Assembly (NCBI GenBank): GCA_003550325.1 | Contig: QKWP01001141.1 | Coordinates: 45,767-109,766, forward strand | From: Gigaspora rosea | Lineage: Eukaryota > Glomeromycota > Glomeromycetes > Diversisporales > Gigasporaceae | DNA: 64,000 bases | Direction of reading: 5' to 3' | In this document: one piece after another, positions 47,470 to 59,731 of the stretch | How positions within the stretch are numbered: the stretch's first letter is position 1 | How the letters are laid out: each line of letters opens with the position of its first letter | Program-made: the position numbers and the translations under genes | The notes under the pieces: generated by a model | Databases searched by the model: none | Seen by the model: only the letters and a program-made list of their open reading frames with translations | Told to the model about the DNA's origin: nothing

Positions 47470-49640
47470 TTTTAGTTTTTTGATTTTTTTGAGAAATTTT
47501 TGTTATTTTTGTATTTTTATTATGATAAATAAAAATTTTTTTTTGTTATTGTGTAATTTTTATGTCATTGTTATGTAATTTTTTTTCATTGCACGATTTT
47601 AACTTAAAAACTTATAAAGATCGTGATCTTGATCAATACCGTATCACACCGCATAAAGTATAAGACCTGGGAATTATTCACCTCTCATCTGGCTTAATTT
47701 TTGAATAATACCCAGGAGTATAACTATGATATATCCTCCGCATATAGTACCCAGTTCTTCATATATTACCCGCAAGTATTATTTAAAAAAATGGAGTTTT
47801 TGAATAAGATCCCGGGTACTGTATGCAGTGCGATATGGTATGTTGTAGTGCACTGACCAAAGTACTCCTGCCTCCAATAGATACAAACGGGTACTTTAGT
47901 GGGTGTTTTTTTTATTAGACCCAGGTTTTTGCACTACGATATTTTATGCTGGCCAATTATGTTGCATACGTGATCCGGTACTGCTATCGTCGGTGACAAA
48001 TCAGAGCTTCAGGTTACACAAACTAATCTGATTGATCAGGGAAGTCACGTGATCACGCGACGCACAAAACGCGAGTCACATGACTTTTGGTTGATTTGAT
48101 TGGCTAATAAGCCAGAGATATATAAGTTATATATCTCTGGCTAGAGATGCCTAGAAATGTCCAAAAAAAAAACTACTTTATAACATTTTTTAGAAAAAAA
48201 TCAATTTTTAATTAGCACTTGCAACTATAAGATTTATAATACTTATTCCATTAGCATAATTTTAAATATACCCTATTTAGTGATTATCTGTTTTTAAATA
48301 TAATCTTTTACTCAATACAGTTATCCCAGGATCCTGAAATATACATATATAGTTCAGGTTTATTATAAAATTGCTAAAAATAAAAGGATTTGCAGAAAAA
48401 ACCTCAAAAATAAGCAAAAAATTACTATAAATAAAAGATTTATAAAAAACTAAAAATAAACAAACTAATACCTAATCTATTTATATATATTAGGATCCTA
48501 TCATCCTTTATATAACTTAATTACACAATTGAATATACTTTAATATAGTAATTATAAAGAGGTATAACTTAATAAAAGTACCTTTATATAAGCACAAATT
48601 ATAATTAATATAAAAAAATGATTTAATAAAGATATTTTAAAAATTTTATACTGTATATAATTATAAATAGTTGTTTTACTATTTTACTAATTAAATTAAC
48701 TTTTATGTAATAAGTAAATTTGTATACAAAAATAAATATATATGGGCAGTCAAAAGTAAAAACCAAAGAATTTGACCTTTTTTAAAAAAATAAGCTTTTA
48801 GATTAATTGAATATATTTTTTAAAGCTGAATCTTTTTTATTTAATAACGAAAATATAATTAATTAGTAAATTTTAAAGCTATAGTCATTTAAAAACTTTT
48901 AAATAGTAAAACAGCAAAATCTAAAAATATATTAATATTTAATATTACACAATTTTCATCGGTAGATATATAAAAATTAAACAATTAGTTGAATAACAAA
49001 CAGGTTTATGATCTGGAATTGTTATTTTTAGATTTGTTTTGTTTTTGTATAACAAAATATGGTTTGCCAATTATTTCAAAACTTATGATTATCTAATTTT
49101 CTTGATTTCTACTTTTGATCATCTATATAGTTTAAAATTTTTATACAAATCAGATAACTTTTTATTAGTGCAGTTTTTTATTTTATATATCAACAAATGT
49201 AGCTAAAAATTTATATTTTTTTTAAAAAAATATAAATAAAAAAATATTAATAATAAAATATTAACCAATTTACTTGAAAATTTTAAAGTAAATATATTTG
49301 TTTTTTGAACAAAATTTATTATTGTATAATAGGACCCCAGATATTTCTCATATAGGTCATAATAGATTTTGGCCAATTTTGATCTAATTTGCTAAAAAAT
49401 GACAAAACTATATTTACTTAAATAAATTATGGTCTAGTAATTAGAATTGAATAAACTTTTTTTATTAGATGCACCTTATTAAAAGCTTTATTTTATTAAA
49501 AAAAAGTTTATTCAAATTGGACTACTAGATACCAAAATAATTGCCAAAAACTAGTTTTTTTGTTTCTTAAATTTCAAGAGTTTTTGCTAAAATGTGTAAT
49601 ATATGACCTCTGTACTAGATTCCAGGGTCCTTGTATAATA
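47470..49640. other. AT-rich region without genes
   Basis: T- and A-rich sequence with no supported frame. At 47640-47960 inexact inverted motifs (AGACCTGGG against CCCAGGTTT, CACACCGCATAAAG against GCACTACGATATTTTATGC) suggest a decayed fold-back element. The repeat at 48030-48165 is listed separately. Confidence 0.4.
48030..48165. repeat. Dispersed repeat with conserved hairpin (copy 2)
   Basis: Same order as 510-650: GTCACATGACTTTTGG, TTTGATTGGCTAA, a hairpin at 48111-48141 (GCCAGAGATATATAA and complement) and AGAGATGCCTA. Confidence 0.5.
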
Positions 49641-49644
49641 AATG

Positions 49645-50520
49645 ATTTACTTAGTATAATTTTAACTTTTATATATAGCAATAATTAATAATTATATATA
49701 AAAATTTTTTAAAATAAATTTTAAAAAAATTTTTATATATGATTATTAATTATTGCAAAAGTCAAAATAATACTAAGTGGCATGCTATTTATCACGTGAT
49801 TTTTACCATAGATACATGGTCAAAGATAGTGATCATATTTATATATTATATTAATTAATCAGAATTAGATAAAGTGATCATACCATACATAGATAGATGT
49901 GGCTACTAAATAAAAAATATTACGTAATAAATAGCATGCCTCTAAGCAAATCAATTATTATACAATAATAATATTGTTTAAAAGAACAAAATACATTTAC
50001 TCTAAAATTTTCATATAAATTGGTTAATAATTTATTAATACTTTTTTTTTATTTTATGTTTTTATAATGAAAAACTGTACTAATAAAAAGTTATTTAATT
50101 TGTATAAATATTTTAGAATAGATATATTTTGTTCTTTTGAATAATGTTTATTATTGTATAAAAATCAATTTGTTTAGTATTATTTTAATCTTTATATATA
50201 GCAATGATTAATAATCATATTTAAAAATTTTTTAAAATTTATTTTAAAAAATAAAATAATAATAAACAAATTAAATTTTTATATAATAATAATTATTTAA
50301 AAAAACAAAATATATCTACTCTAAAATTTTTATATAAAATTAGTTAACATTTTTTGATAAGTTTTTTATTTTACTTTTATACAAAAAAATTACAAATTTT
50401 TTAACTAGATTCATAAATACTAAAATGAAAAATTGTACTAATAAAAGTTATTTGATTTATGAAAATTTAATGAAGTATATTTTATTTTTTTGAACAATTT
50501 GATTATTGCATATAATTTGA
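49645..50520. repeat. Cluster of palindromes in AT-rich DNA
   Basis: At 49645-49778 ACTTAGTATAATTTTAAC pairs inverted with TATTACTAAGT-like sequence. At about 49960-50170 and 50260-50510 two further fold-backs pair AAAACAAAATATATCTAC or ATACATTTACTC with their complements around TAATAAAAAGTTATTTAATT. They share sequence with 49100-49330. They look like diverged copies of one fold-back family nested in each other. Confidence 0.5.
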
Positions 50521-50868
50521 TTTAATTAGTAAAATTATGACTTTTATATATACTATAAAATTTAAATATAGATACCTCCTGTGCGATATACTCTTTGCCA
50601 GTTTGAGAGGCCCGATAGTGACTTATACCTGGGTATTAAATATATCTTTTAATAGTGCAATTGTTATACACAAATTTGAACTTTAGAGGTAGCTTATATA
50701 AACAATTATATGAATATTATTATAGAAACCTAATTTATATAATTATTACTAGTAGGTTTCTTGGCCCATATAAATTATATTAATATCAATAAATATTCAA
50801 TAGCTATAATTCTAACTTATATGCTCCTATTAATATAGTATACCCTCTGTATAGGAGTACCCCAGATA

Positions 50869-51046
50869 CAGTTAACTCTGAATATAATGAACCTTGTTAT
50901 AATGAACTCTGGATATAATAAATTTTAAAATTTCTTAATAGTTCAGTATGAAAAAAGCTATAGTTTCTTAAAAAAACATAGTAATTTTTTATAGCAAACT
51001 TTTTTTTTGGCCAGACTCAATAGTTCAGTATAGAAAGAGTTGACTA
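50869..51046. mobile_element. pogo-like MITE, 178 bp
   Basis: Begins CAGTTAACTCTGAATATAA and ends with the complement of TAGTCAACTCTTTCTATAC; TA lies on both sides (50867-50868, 51047-51048). Interior ATAATGAAC motifs repeat. Confidence 0.65.
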
Positions 51047-51199
51047 TACATATTTGAGATATGAAAATATCTGGAGTACATATGTCTGAATTTTATGGTA
51101 ACAACTATCTACGATTATATAAATATGATTATAAATAGATAATCTTATTATTAAAATTATTTAACAAATTCTAAAAAATATAATAGTGATTATAGTATA

Positions 51200-51717
51200 A
51201 GGCCAAGCAAAGTAAATTTTCTGGTTTTCATATCCCAGCTGAGTCAATTTTTGCTAATTTAAAATTTAAAATTTTTTATTTAATAACTAATCAAAATATA
51301 CTATATACAGATTTCAATAAATGCACATCATTTAATTAGTTCAATAAATTCTATACAACATGTTTGTGATCTAACGCCTTTTTTATTATTAAAAAAAGAT
51401 ACGATTTTTTTTTTAAAAAAAAAGGATGCATTGTTGATCTTGCAAAATATTATTGTATTGATATATGTTTTGCACAATTATTCTTCTTAAATATTTTTCT
51501 TAAGTATTTATATCTTTAAATATTAAATATATATTATAAATATATATTATTAAGTATACATTATTAAATAAATCTCTTATTAAATTTTTTTTTTAATAAA
51601 AATTTTTTAAAATAAAAATAAAAAAAATTTTTTCATTATAAAAAAAAAAATCTGTGTTGGTGTGTCATTTAAAATTATTTATGATATATAAACCAGAAAA
51701 TTTACTTTGCTTGGCCT
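51200..51717. mobile_element. TIR element, 518 bp, perfect 28-bp terminal repeats
   Basis: AGGCCAAGCAAAGTAAATTT through CTGGTTT at 51200-51227 is exactly complementary to 51690-51717. The interior is AT-rich and non-coding. The perfect TIRs suggest a young non-autonomous DNA transposon. The target duplication is unclear (A or TA). Confidence 0.8.
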
Positions 51718-54001
51718 AATTGTAACTATATAAAGGTATTTTTAATAATAAAAAGAATGGAAATTTAAAATTATATACTTGCATAGAGTTTGTGACTATA
51801 TGGAAAATGACTATATAAGAACAACTATATTTTTAAATGTATATTCTATAAAAGCCTTCTAAATACATATACTGTATTTACTTGGGCCCAACTAATATTA
51901 TACTTATAGATTTTATTTTTCTATACAATACTTTTTAAATACATATTTGTTAGATTTTATATATTGTTCTGTTATATTGCATTTAGAGAGATCTAACCAT
52001 ATTTTGTAATTCTTATTTTCAAATATTATTACCCTTAATTTCTATGCAAAGTAATACAAAAGTTATATTTTTAGTGCTTCAAAAGTATCGTTTCTGATGC
52101 ATTTATAATAAAAATATCAAAAATGTAATATTGAAATTTCTGTTTGTTTTTATATGCATATTTGTATAACACAATAAATCTTATATAATTTTGCTTTAGC
52201 TTAAAATAGTCTTTGTTTTTTAGTTATATAAACTTTTTTTTTAAAATGAGATTTGTTCTTTGTTTTTTTATTAGATAATATAAGATTTATATATAATTTA
52301 TAGTCTATATATATATCATATTAACTACTTTAATGAAAAAGAAGACTAAAGTTAATTAATTTTTAATTTAGACTTTACTAAAGAAGGTTACAAACCTTTT
52401 AGATTATAGTTGCTATACTAAATAGAAAAGTATTGTATTCTATGAAGTTTGTTGCTATTTCAAGTAAATGGTTTCTAGATAGGACTCTGCTATTTGTGGG
52501 TGTGAAAGTATGGTAGGAATAGTGAGAGAGGCTAAGAATTGGTTGGTAATGTTGGTATTGTATATCACTAATTATAAACTTTTTTTAAATATTTAAATAT
52601 TTAATAAAATTAGATCAAATATAATTGTTTTAAATTTTAGTAGCCAAATTTAACTACTAAACTTAAATTAAAGGATAATACAAACTTGATAACCTGTTAT
52701 TTTTAATAACTAATATTTAAAAAATCAAATATTTATAATATATTAGATTTATCAGATAATTTAAATTGGGTTATTGGCTTAGATGATATTTTGTATAACC
52801 AAGTACACATATAAATATATTTACATGTTATTATATGACTAGTAAGATATTAGTATTTTAAATCTGATAACCTCTCAAAACTGATACAAAAGCTATCAGA
52901 GAATATATTGCATATATATAATGTTTAATTAGTCAAATATTAAACTTTTAGTCATATATATTATTTATTTAGTCAAACATTTACAGTAGATATTTAATCA
53001 AATTTAGGATTTCGATATTTTGAAAAAAATAATATTATGTTGAAATATATTTAGACACTCAACTGTCTAAATATCTGTCCAAATGATGTGTCCTGTCTAT
53101 TTTGTCCAGTACCAAGTACCCTTCAAAGTCATCCAAGCGATGATTTTACATTTATATACAAAACGAAAGTGTGAATTCCCAAAGTACAAATAATGATTGG
53201 AGAAATTTGTGTGTACCATTCTATTTATCATGTGTGAAATTGCATATTAAGCAAAAATCTAAGATTTATAACGAGAACGATGGCTTGCGTACGTACTATG
53301 TCATGCGTCACATATTATGTTACATAATAATATGCTATTTTTTTAACAAGAAATGTTGTATATGTATAACGATGACGATGATGGTATCGATATATTATTG
53401 ATATTACTGTATTAGCGTTAAGATAAAAAAGTTTAAAATAAAACCCCTTCGAATCCACCAATTGAAGCGATGAAATAAATATAAATTAAGGATAACTTGA
53501 ATATATATACTATACTGTAGTTTATAAAATAGAAAAAGATTTTAAATATGCAATTTATCTAAAACTAATGATATTTGCAAATATAACTAAAAAATTATAA
53601 ACACAATTTTTAAAATAAAGTTTTTGAGATATTGGTTTAGTCACTATAATTTCAGATTTGGGATTTGGGCGGCAAGTATAATATAATTTTCATATAATAT
53701 GATATAATACGTGTAAATAGCATTCTAAAATCAAACTTTATTCTAAATTTCTCAATCATTTTATAATAATAGTTTTAGGAATTTAGATAAGATGATTCTT
53801 GCCACTTTGCCATAGAGAATCTTTCGTTATTGTTATAGATATCCAGATATCCACTGCTTGCATTAAGACATGCCTTTATTATCATAATAAAATTATATTC
53901 ACGTAATCTAATTGGTCAATTATCGTCATAACTATATATATCAATATATATATTATAGTATGCCGGGTAACTTTATATTAGCATATATAGTATATACATA
54001 T
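51718..54001. other. AT-rich region, no convincing gene
   Basis: A 76-residue plus-strand frame (53171-53401) has no recognisable domain and an amino-acid mix driven by composition. No splice-linked exons were found. The region is dominated by A/T runs. Confidence 0.4.
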
Positions 54002-54163
54002 GTTGTAAGTGGAAACAGAATTTAAATGGAATTGGAATTTCCTAGTTAAATTAGAGTTAGGGTATGAGTGCACATATTAATATAATAAAACCAACCCCAA
54101 AATGCTGGTTTTATATAAATTCCAAATCCACTTAAATTCTGTTTCCACTTATCCACTTACAAC
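54002..54163. mobile_element. GTTGTAAGTGG-ended MITE
   Basis: Begins GTTGTAAGTGGAAACAGAAT and ends with the complement of GTTGTAAGTGGATAAGTGG, which continues into GAAACAGAATTTAAGTGG. ATAT lies on both sides. The interior has a GAGTTAGGGTATGAGTG patch. The site preference resembles the element at 19371-19517. Confidence 0.7.
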
Positions 54164-55240
54164 ATATGTAATATATAATTACCATTTTTTGGTGATCCAT
54201 GTAAGTTTCGTCTGCTCCAGTCCATTGAGAATTTTTAATTAAACCTTTATTGTGAATAATGTATTGTATATTTAATTATATATTTATTCTAATAATATAT
54301 CTATATTTGATAATTACAAATTATTAGAGAAATTTTTTTTACATATAAGATAACATTTATGCCATTTTATTTTATGAAAATTGCATGGTGTCGATACAAT
54401 TGTCTATTTGAAAGAGATAAGAACGCACGCAAGTACGTACAGCATAACGGATAACTTATAAGTATATACATACATATATTGGTAGTCTACTAATTGTATA
54501 CACAATATAAAATTTAGGATTCAATTTATAATAATATCGTCAATTTTATTTTATTCGATGCTTTCCTTCGAAAAATAGTCGAGTTTGGAACCATTCTCAA
54601 ATCTAAATCGCTGTTTTCGAATTAGTGTAACTATTAATCCATAAATCCTGCATATTACCACTCTCTTCACAATACCATAATTAGAAAACAGGGATAATAT
54701 TGAAAAAACAGAGTATAATCTGAATTTTGAGTAAATAACAATAATGACAACGGTAAAATTTAAAAATTTCGCATAAATAAATTTGTAAAGCGGACAGACA
54801 GGATCACGTGACTCAAATCTGTCCCTAATTTTGATTTATTATATAGCTGTGCCGATAAAGACCGTTGTTACCCAAACTATAACCCGGATAACCGTGTACC
54901 TGATAACCCGACCGTAAAATTTGCCAGCTGAGTTATATTTTTTTAACATAACCAGTTTAAAATAATTTACGGATGGTCCTTTATTAATCGGGTGCCCCTC
55001 TTCGTAACAGGTGGCCCGCTTTATAATGGGTGACCCACTTTATAGTGTAGATCAATCCACCGATTTACCAGTTTAAAATTAGAATTTGATGCATATTGCA
55101 ATAATAAATCTTCTTTCAAATCAACTTCTATTAGTTAGGCCTATTATTCGATGATATGTTAAATAACTTCATGGTTGTGAATTTTCTTTAGCATTGAATC
55201 TTAGAGCAAAGCAACATTTATCCCTTATATATAGTGTTTT
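54164..55240. other. AT-rich region, no gene seen
   Basis: No supported frame. At 54840-55060 several short motifs (ATAACCCG, GGGTGACCC, GGTGGCCCGC) give a local GC rise and may be a decayed element. Confidence 0.35.
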
Positions 55241-55249
55241 CTATTTTTG

Positions 55250-55533
55250 GGGATAGCTAAAGCCAGGTGCGTTTATATGTTTTTGTTTATTTAATTAAAA
55301 TTAGGGTAAGGGTTAGTTAGGGGTTAGGGTTAGGACTTGACTTATAAGTAAAATTGTCTTCCCGACATTTTTTATTAATGCTCTTAGACAGGTTTAGACA
55401 CTTGTTTTTTGTATTTTCAGCGTTTTTCACTTTTTTTCTTTGTTTTTGTCACGTCGGGCTGATCCGTAAAGATCAAACTTTACAATTTGATTGGCTTTAT
55501 ATCATGTGAACGCACCTGACTTTAGACGACCTC
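55250..55533. mobile_element. MULE-like MITE, copy 1
   Basis: TIRs read GGGATAGCTAAAGCCAGG and, inverted, GAGGTCGTCTAAAGTCAGG. CTATTTTTG flanks both sides (55241-55249, 55534-55542), a 9-bp duplication as made by Mutator-like transposases. The interior contains GGGTTAGGGTTAGG and CGTCGGGCTGATCCGTAAAG. Confidence 0.8.
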
Positions 55534-55689
55534 CTATTTTTGTCTGAATTTTTAACAGTTGTACTTGGTATGATCTTGCAAAGTTGACAATACAACGCAT
55601 TTTTTTACCGCACCTTGTAAAGAGAGATTGATGATAATAACATTCTATATGGTAGAATAATATTATAAATTAGAGAATGACAAATAATC

Positions 55690-56060
55690 GAACATTAGAA
55701 ATACATACTCTAAAGATCAACAATAAGTCTACGAAATTGATAATTCCGTTAGCATCATATGGAGCTAATGGTAGTTCAGCCTCCTTCAAATGAAAGTACC
55801 GATTTAAATCATTTGATTTTACATGAGAACATTCAAATACATTTAAGCCCCTAGGATTGATAATAATTTGTTATTCATTATTATAAAGTGAACAAACTTT
55901 TTTTAAAAAAATACCATAAATCTGCATGCCTGTAACACCAAATTGATTTTTTACAAGTTTACATGCCTTCCAAATCCACGACATTCCATCATTTACCTCA
56001 TGCCACAGTTTGGTAGAATCATCACTTTTTTTCCATAGAGTACATCATATTCAAGATCAT
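55690..56060 (-). pseudogene. Decayed host gene fragment
   Basis: On the minus strand about 56035-55905 encodes DDSTKLWHEVNDGMSWIWKA then CKLVKNQFGVTGMQIYG, ending in a stop. About 55858-55712 encodes NPRGLNVFECSHVKSNDLNR then YFHLKEAELPLAPYDANG and FVDLLLIFR, followed by a GTATGT donor. The two parts are in different frames with a stop between. The reading is protein-like (GMSW..., hydrophobic C-terminus) and resembles, from memory, the C-terminal part of large lineage-specific families in Rhizophagus; this is uncertain. Further exons upstream are not clear. Confidence 0.45.
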
Positions 56061-56382
56061 TTTATAAAAAGGTTTTATATTTTTTATTATTTGAGGTTAT
56101 TGTGAGCATTATATCTAAGTTGTCACCAATTTATGCATTATCTTCTTGTTCAATATTTTTGCTTTAGCTCATTACACTTTGTTGTTTGCACTATAAAAAG
56201 TTACGTTAGTTTAATAATATAATTATTATGATAACCTGCATGGTGATATAGGTATGCCCTTCACAATGAAGACCACTTAATGAAGCTCAAATAAGAGGAA
56301 ATACAATGTAAATAACATAGGTACTCTCATTTATTTTGTTGTAAAATTCAACTTCTGAAAATATTAGATTGTTCCAAATAGG

Positions 56383-56663
56383 GGTCGTCTAAAGCCAGGT
56401 GTGTTCATGTAATATAAAGCCAATCAAATCGTAAAGTTTGATCTTTACGGATCAGCCCGACGTGATAAAAACAAAGAAAAAAAGTGAAAAACGCTGAAAA
56501 TACAAAAAACGAGTGTCTAAACCTGTCTAAGAGCATTAATAAAAAATGTCGGGAAGACAATTTTACTTATAAGTCAAATCCTAATCCTAACCCCTAACTA
56601 ACCCTTACCCTAATTTTAATTAAATAATCAAAACATATAAATGCACCTGGCTTTAGCCATTCC
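56383..56663. mobile_element. MULE-like MITE, copy 2 (inverted)
   Basis: An inverted copy of 55250-55533 with TIRs containing CTAAAGCCAGGTGTG and GGCTAAAGCCAGGTGC. CCAAATAGG flanks it (56374-56382, 56664-56672). The two copies have different duplications, so they inserted independently. Confidence 0.8.
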
Positions 56664-56762
56664 CCAAATAGGGTTCTATAATTTGATTGATCAAATATTT
56701 GAAATATTTGATTTGATTTAAAAATTTTATAAACAAAATTTTAAAAAGGTTTATGTAATTTA

Positions 56763-57061
56763 GCGCATATGCGTTGTAACGCACCCATCTGATAAACCAA
56801 TCAGATCCTAGGATCAGGTGTAACATGAAATCGAGAAAAAATAGCGATCTTTTAAAAAATCGTCTGTGGTCATAATTTTGCTTATGAAACCACTCTTCGT
56901 GCTCTAACAAAAAAAATTCCTTGCAAAATTTTACTATAAAATCCCTCTTCTCGCCTACACACTATTCTAACCTCACCCTAACCCTAACTAACAAAAAAAC
57001 GGGTTATTTTGGTTGTTTTGATTTCACATTACACCAAATCATATAAGGTGCACATGCGCAA
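56763..57061. mobile_element. ATCAGGTGTAA-family element
   Basis: The left end has GCGCATATGCG and CCTAGGATCAGGTGTAACAT; the right end inverted has TTGCGCATGTGC and GATTTGGTGTAATGTGAAATC. The interior (CTAACAAAAAAAATTCCTTG, CCTCACCCTAACCCTAAC) matches 22548-22913 inverted. A minus-strand frame here is incidental. Confidence 0.55.
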
Positions 57062-57235
57062 AAATATTAAATTCTTTAAAAAATTCAAATCAAATCAAAT
57101 TCAAATATAGAATTTTTAACTCAAATCTAATTCAAATCAAGGCTAATTTGATTTGACCAAATTCAAATATATAGGTAATTTTATTACTTCTGATATATTG
57201 TATATAAATATAATATATTAAACATTTTATAATTA

Positions 57236-57576
57236 CAGTTGGACCTCCATAAATGCAACCTCCATAAATGCAATATCTCACTAAATGCACATTTTTTTCT
57301 ATTCTGTAAGATGTTATTAGTGCTAAATGTACATTCTATATTCTGTAAATGCACGTTCTCTTGAATAACATTTTATATTATACTAACCTCCCTAAATGCA
57401 CATAGCCAATCAAATTTTAGTATTTAAGATAGGTTATATAGTTTTGGTAGAAGTTACACAAACTTGATTATCAAATTTTTAAAGCTGCAATTTAATTGGC
57501 TCACTCTAAATGCAAACCTTTCTAAATGCACGTTGTAGACTTGTCCCTTCGAGTTGCATTTATGGAGGGTTGACTG
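57236..57576. mobile_element. pogo-like MITE, 341 bp
   Basis: Begins CAGTTGGACCTCCATAAATG and ends with the complement of CAGTCAACCCTCCATAAATG; TA on both sides. CTAAATGCAC motifs repeat inside. Confidence 0.8.
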
Positions 57577-57714
57577 TAATATTTTATCTAATTATTGCTA
57601 TTTAAGACTAAGCTTTTGGGATTAAATATACTATAGTTTTAAATAATAAAAATAAATAAAATATATTTAGTTAAATCTTTTAAATCTTAATTATTAAATT
57701 TATATTAAATTATT

Positions 57715-58456
57715 GGGAATAGAAATTTGTCGCACCTGCGACATGTCGCACCCCCCGATTCAGCCAATCAAATCGCACGATTTTGTAGGCAAAAAATTTT
57801 ATTTTTTAAAAATTCAAAATTTTTTACTAGTAAAATGTAAAAATAAATAAACGATATCAAAACTTATAATGTAAAATTTTATTCTGAACAACTTTTTCTA
57901 AGTCATAAAGATAGATTATCTTAGTAAAAAAAACGTTTTATAAGAAAAATCAAAAATTTTGAACGTTAGCACATATAAAACGTTTTTTTTTACTAATATA
58001 AATCTATCTTTACATTTAAGAATTATATGTAAAATTTTATGCTAAACAACTTTTTTTAAGTTAAAAAGGTAGATTGTTTTAGTAAAAAAAAAGCTTTATA
58101 TGTGCTAACTNTTTAAATTTAAGAATTATATGTAAAATTTTATGCTAAACAACTTTTTTTAAGTTAAAAAGGTAGATTGTTTTAGTAAAAAAAAAGCTTT
58201 ATATGTGCTAACTTTGGAAATTTTTGATTTTTCTTATAAAACGTTTTTTTTCTGAGACAATCTATCTTTATGACTTAGAAAAAGTTGTTCAGAATAAAAT
58301 TTTACATTATATAATATGCTATTTTATATAAATTTTACACTTTATTATGTAAAATTTTTAATTTTTAAAAAAAAATTTTTTGCCTATAAAATCGTGCGAT
58401 TTGATTGGCTGAACCAGGGGTGCGACATGTCGCAGGTACGACAAATTTATTTTCCC
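57715..58456. mobile_element. MULE-like long-TIR element with an internal N
   Basis: The arms pair over most of the length: GGGAATAGAAATTTGTCGC and ACATGTCGCACC at one end, the complement at the other. TAAATTATT flanks both sides (57706-57714, 58457-58465), a 9-bp duplication. Near the centre, 58014-58110 and 58117-58213 are identical around the N at 58111, so the true centre and length are uncertain. Confidence 0.8.
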
Positions 58457-58482
58457 TAAATTATTATATACAATATATATAT

Positions 58483-58995
58483 GGGGTGTGGACAATAGAA
58501 ACAGCCCATTTTTACATTTTTTTAAAAAATGAGTTTTATTAGATTCATATAAATTTTGACATGATTAACATTTTTCAATTATAAACGAAAGTTGGTTTGT
58601 ATAATAAAAAATCAAGATAATGTAAAAGAAAAATTTCACGAGGCTTCATAGAGCCAACACATTATGAGATTATTCGATAGTCACCTGCTACCTTTAACCA
58701 ATCAAAATCGTGAAATTTGATTAATCCTGGATTAGTCCGAAAATCAAAACAATGATTAAACTCAATTATCTCAAAATAAGATACAAGTCACTCTCATTAT
58801 AGTGAACTCTTGTATAGTATAGTGAAGATAAATTCAAAACCAGTCTATATAAAAATCCTCTCGATATAGTGAATTTACTAATAACCTCTTGATATAATGA
58901 AATTTTTAAAAATTTTTACTATGGAACGGACTATTTCACTATAACAAGTTTAACTTGTATATATAAAAATGAGCTGTTTCTATTATCTGCACCCC
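58483..58995. mobile_element. GGGGTG-ended TIR element, host of a nested MITE
   Basis: Begins GGGGTGTGGACAATAGAAAC and ends with the complement of GGGGTGCAGATAATAGAAAC, with ATAT-type flanks. A pogo-like MITE (58784-58957) sits inside, close to the right end. No coding capacity. Confidence 0.75.
58784..58957. mobile_element. pogo-like MITE (CAAGTCACTCTC family), copy 2
   Basis: Begins CAAGTCACTCTCATTATAG and ends with the complement of CAAGTTAAACTTGTTATAG; TA flanks both sides. Related to 43966-44160. Nested in 58483-58995. Confidence 0.8.
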
Positions 58996-59004
58996 ATATA
59001 TCAT

Positions 59005-59119
59005 TAGGGTTGTTAATAGAGTACTCTAGATACTAATAAAATATATAACTCATTTCTGAAATGCTCCAAAGTGGGTTATATGTTTTATTATTGACTGGAA
59101 TACTCTATTAACAACCCTG
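59005..59119. mobile_element. Short hAT-like MITE, 115 bp
   Basis: Ends TAGGGTTGTTAATAGAGTA and, inverted, CAGGGTTGTTAATAGAGTA. No clear target duplication. CAGGG-type ends suggest hAT. Confidence 0.6.
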
Positions 59120-59731
59120 ATTTTTTTTAAAAATCTTAAAAAATTCGTTAGCAGTTGCTACATATAAAACTTTTTTCTACAAAGTAACCTTCAAAAAGTC
59201 GATTAAGTAAAGTTGTTCAGTGCATCAAAATATACCTATAGTAAAAATTTGGTGTCATTTGGATAACTTTTTATTAGTACGTTTTACAATTTTTTCAAAA
59301 AATGCTATATTTCGAAAATAAGCTACTTTACGATTTTTCGTGTAATTTTTTGGCCAAAAAAGGTAGCTTAATTTCGGACACATACAGTACTTGTAAAAAT
59401 TAAAACTTGTATTAGAAGTGAAAATTTTTTTTATAAACAGGAACATATAAAATTTGAGAAAACCTAAAAAAAAATTCTATAGTAAAAGTTCCAAAACAAA
59501 CCTTTAAACTTTTATTACACCAAAGTTTTTTAATAATTTTAAAAAAATTTTATAATAAAGTTGATAAAAACAGAACTAATATTATAATTTTTACTTAGAA
59601 ACTATATAGCTAAAATTAATATTTAATTGCAGATCCGCATGTGATCGATAGAAATTATATAGTAAATTGTGGCGCTATAATTATTAATAAAAAAATGTTT
59701 ATTTGAAATCTCTATTGCCTCAAGAATCCGA
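59120..59731. other. AT-rich upstream region of the FYRN/FYRC-like gene
   Basis: No gene. A minus-strand frame at 59255-59446 is composition-driven. The motif GCTACATATAAAACTTTTTT resembles parts of the element at 57715-58456. Confidence 0.35.

Noticed and set aside
53171-53401. A small gene of 76 codons
   Set aside because: No domain, no splice context and a composition-driven amino-acid mix.
55250-56663. One composite transposon that captured a gene fragment
   Set aside because: Each flanking MITE has its own distinct 9-bp duplication, so independent insertion is simpler.
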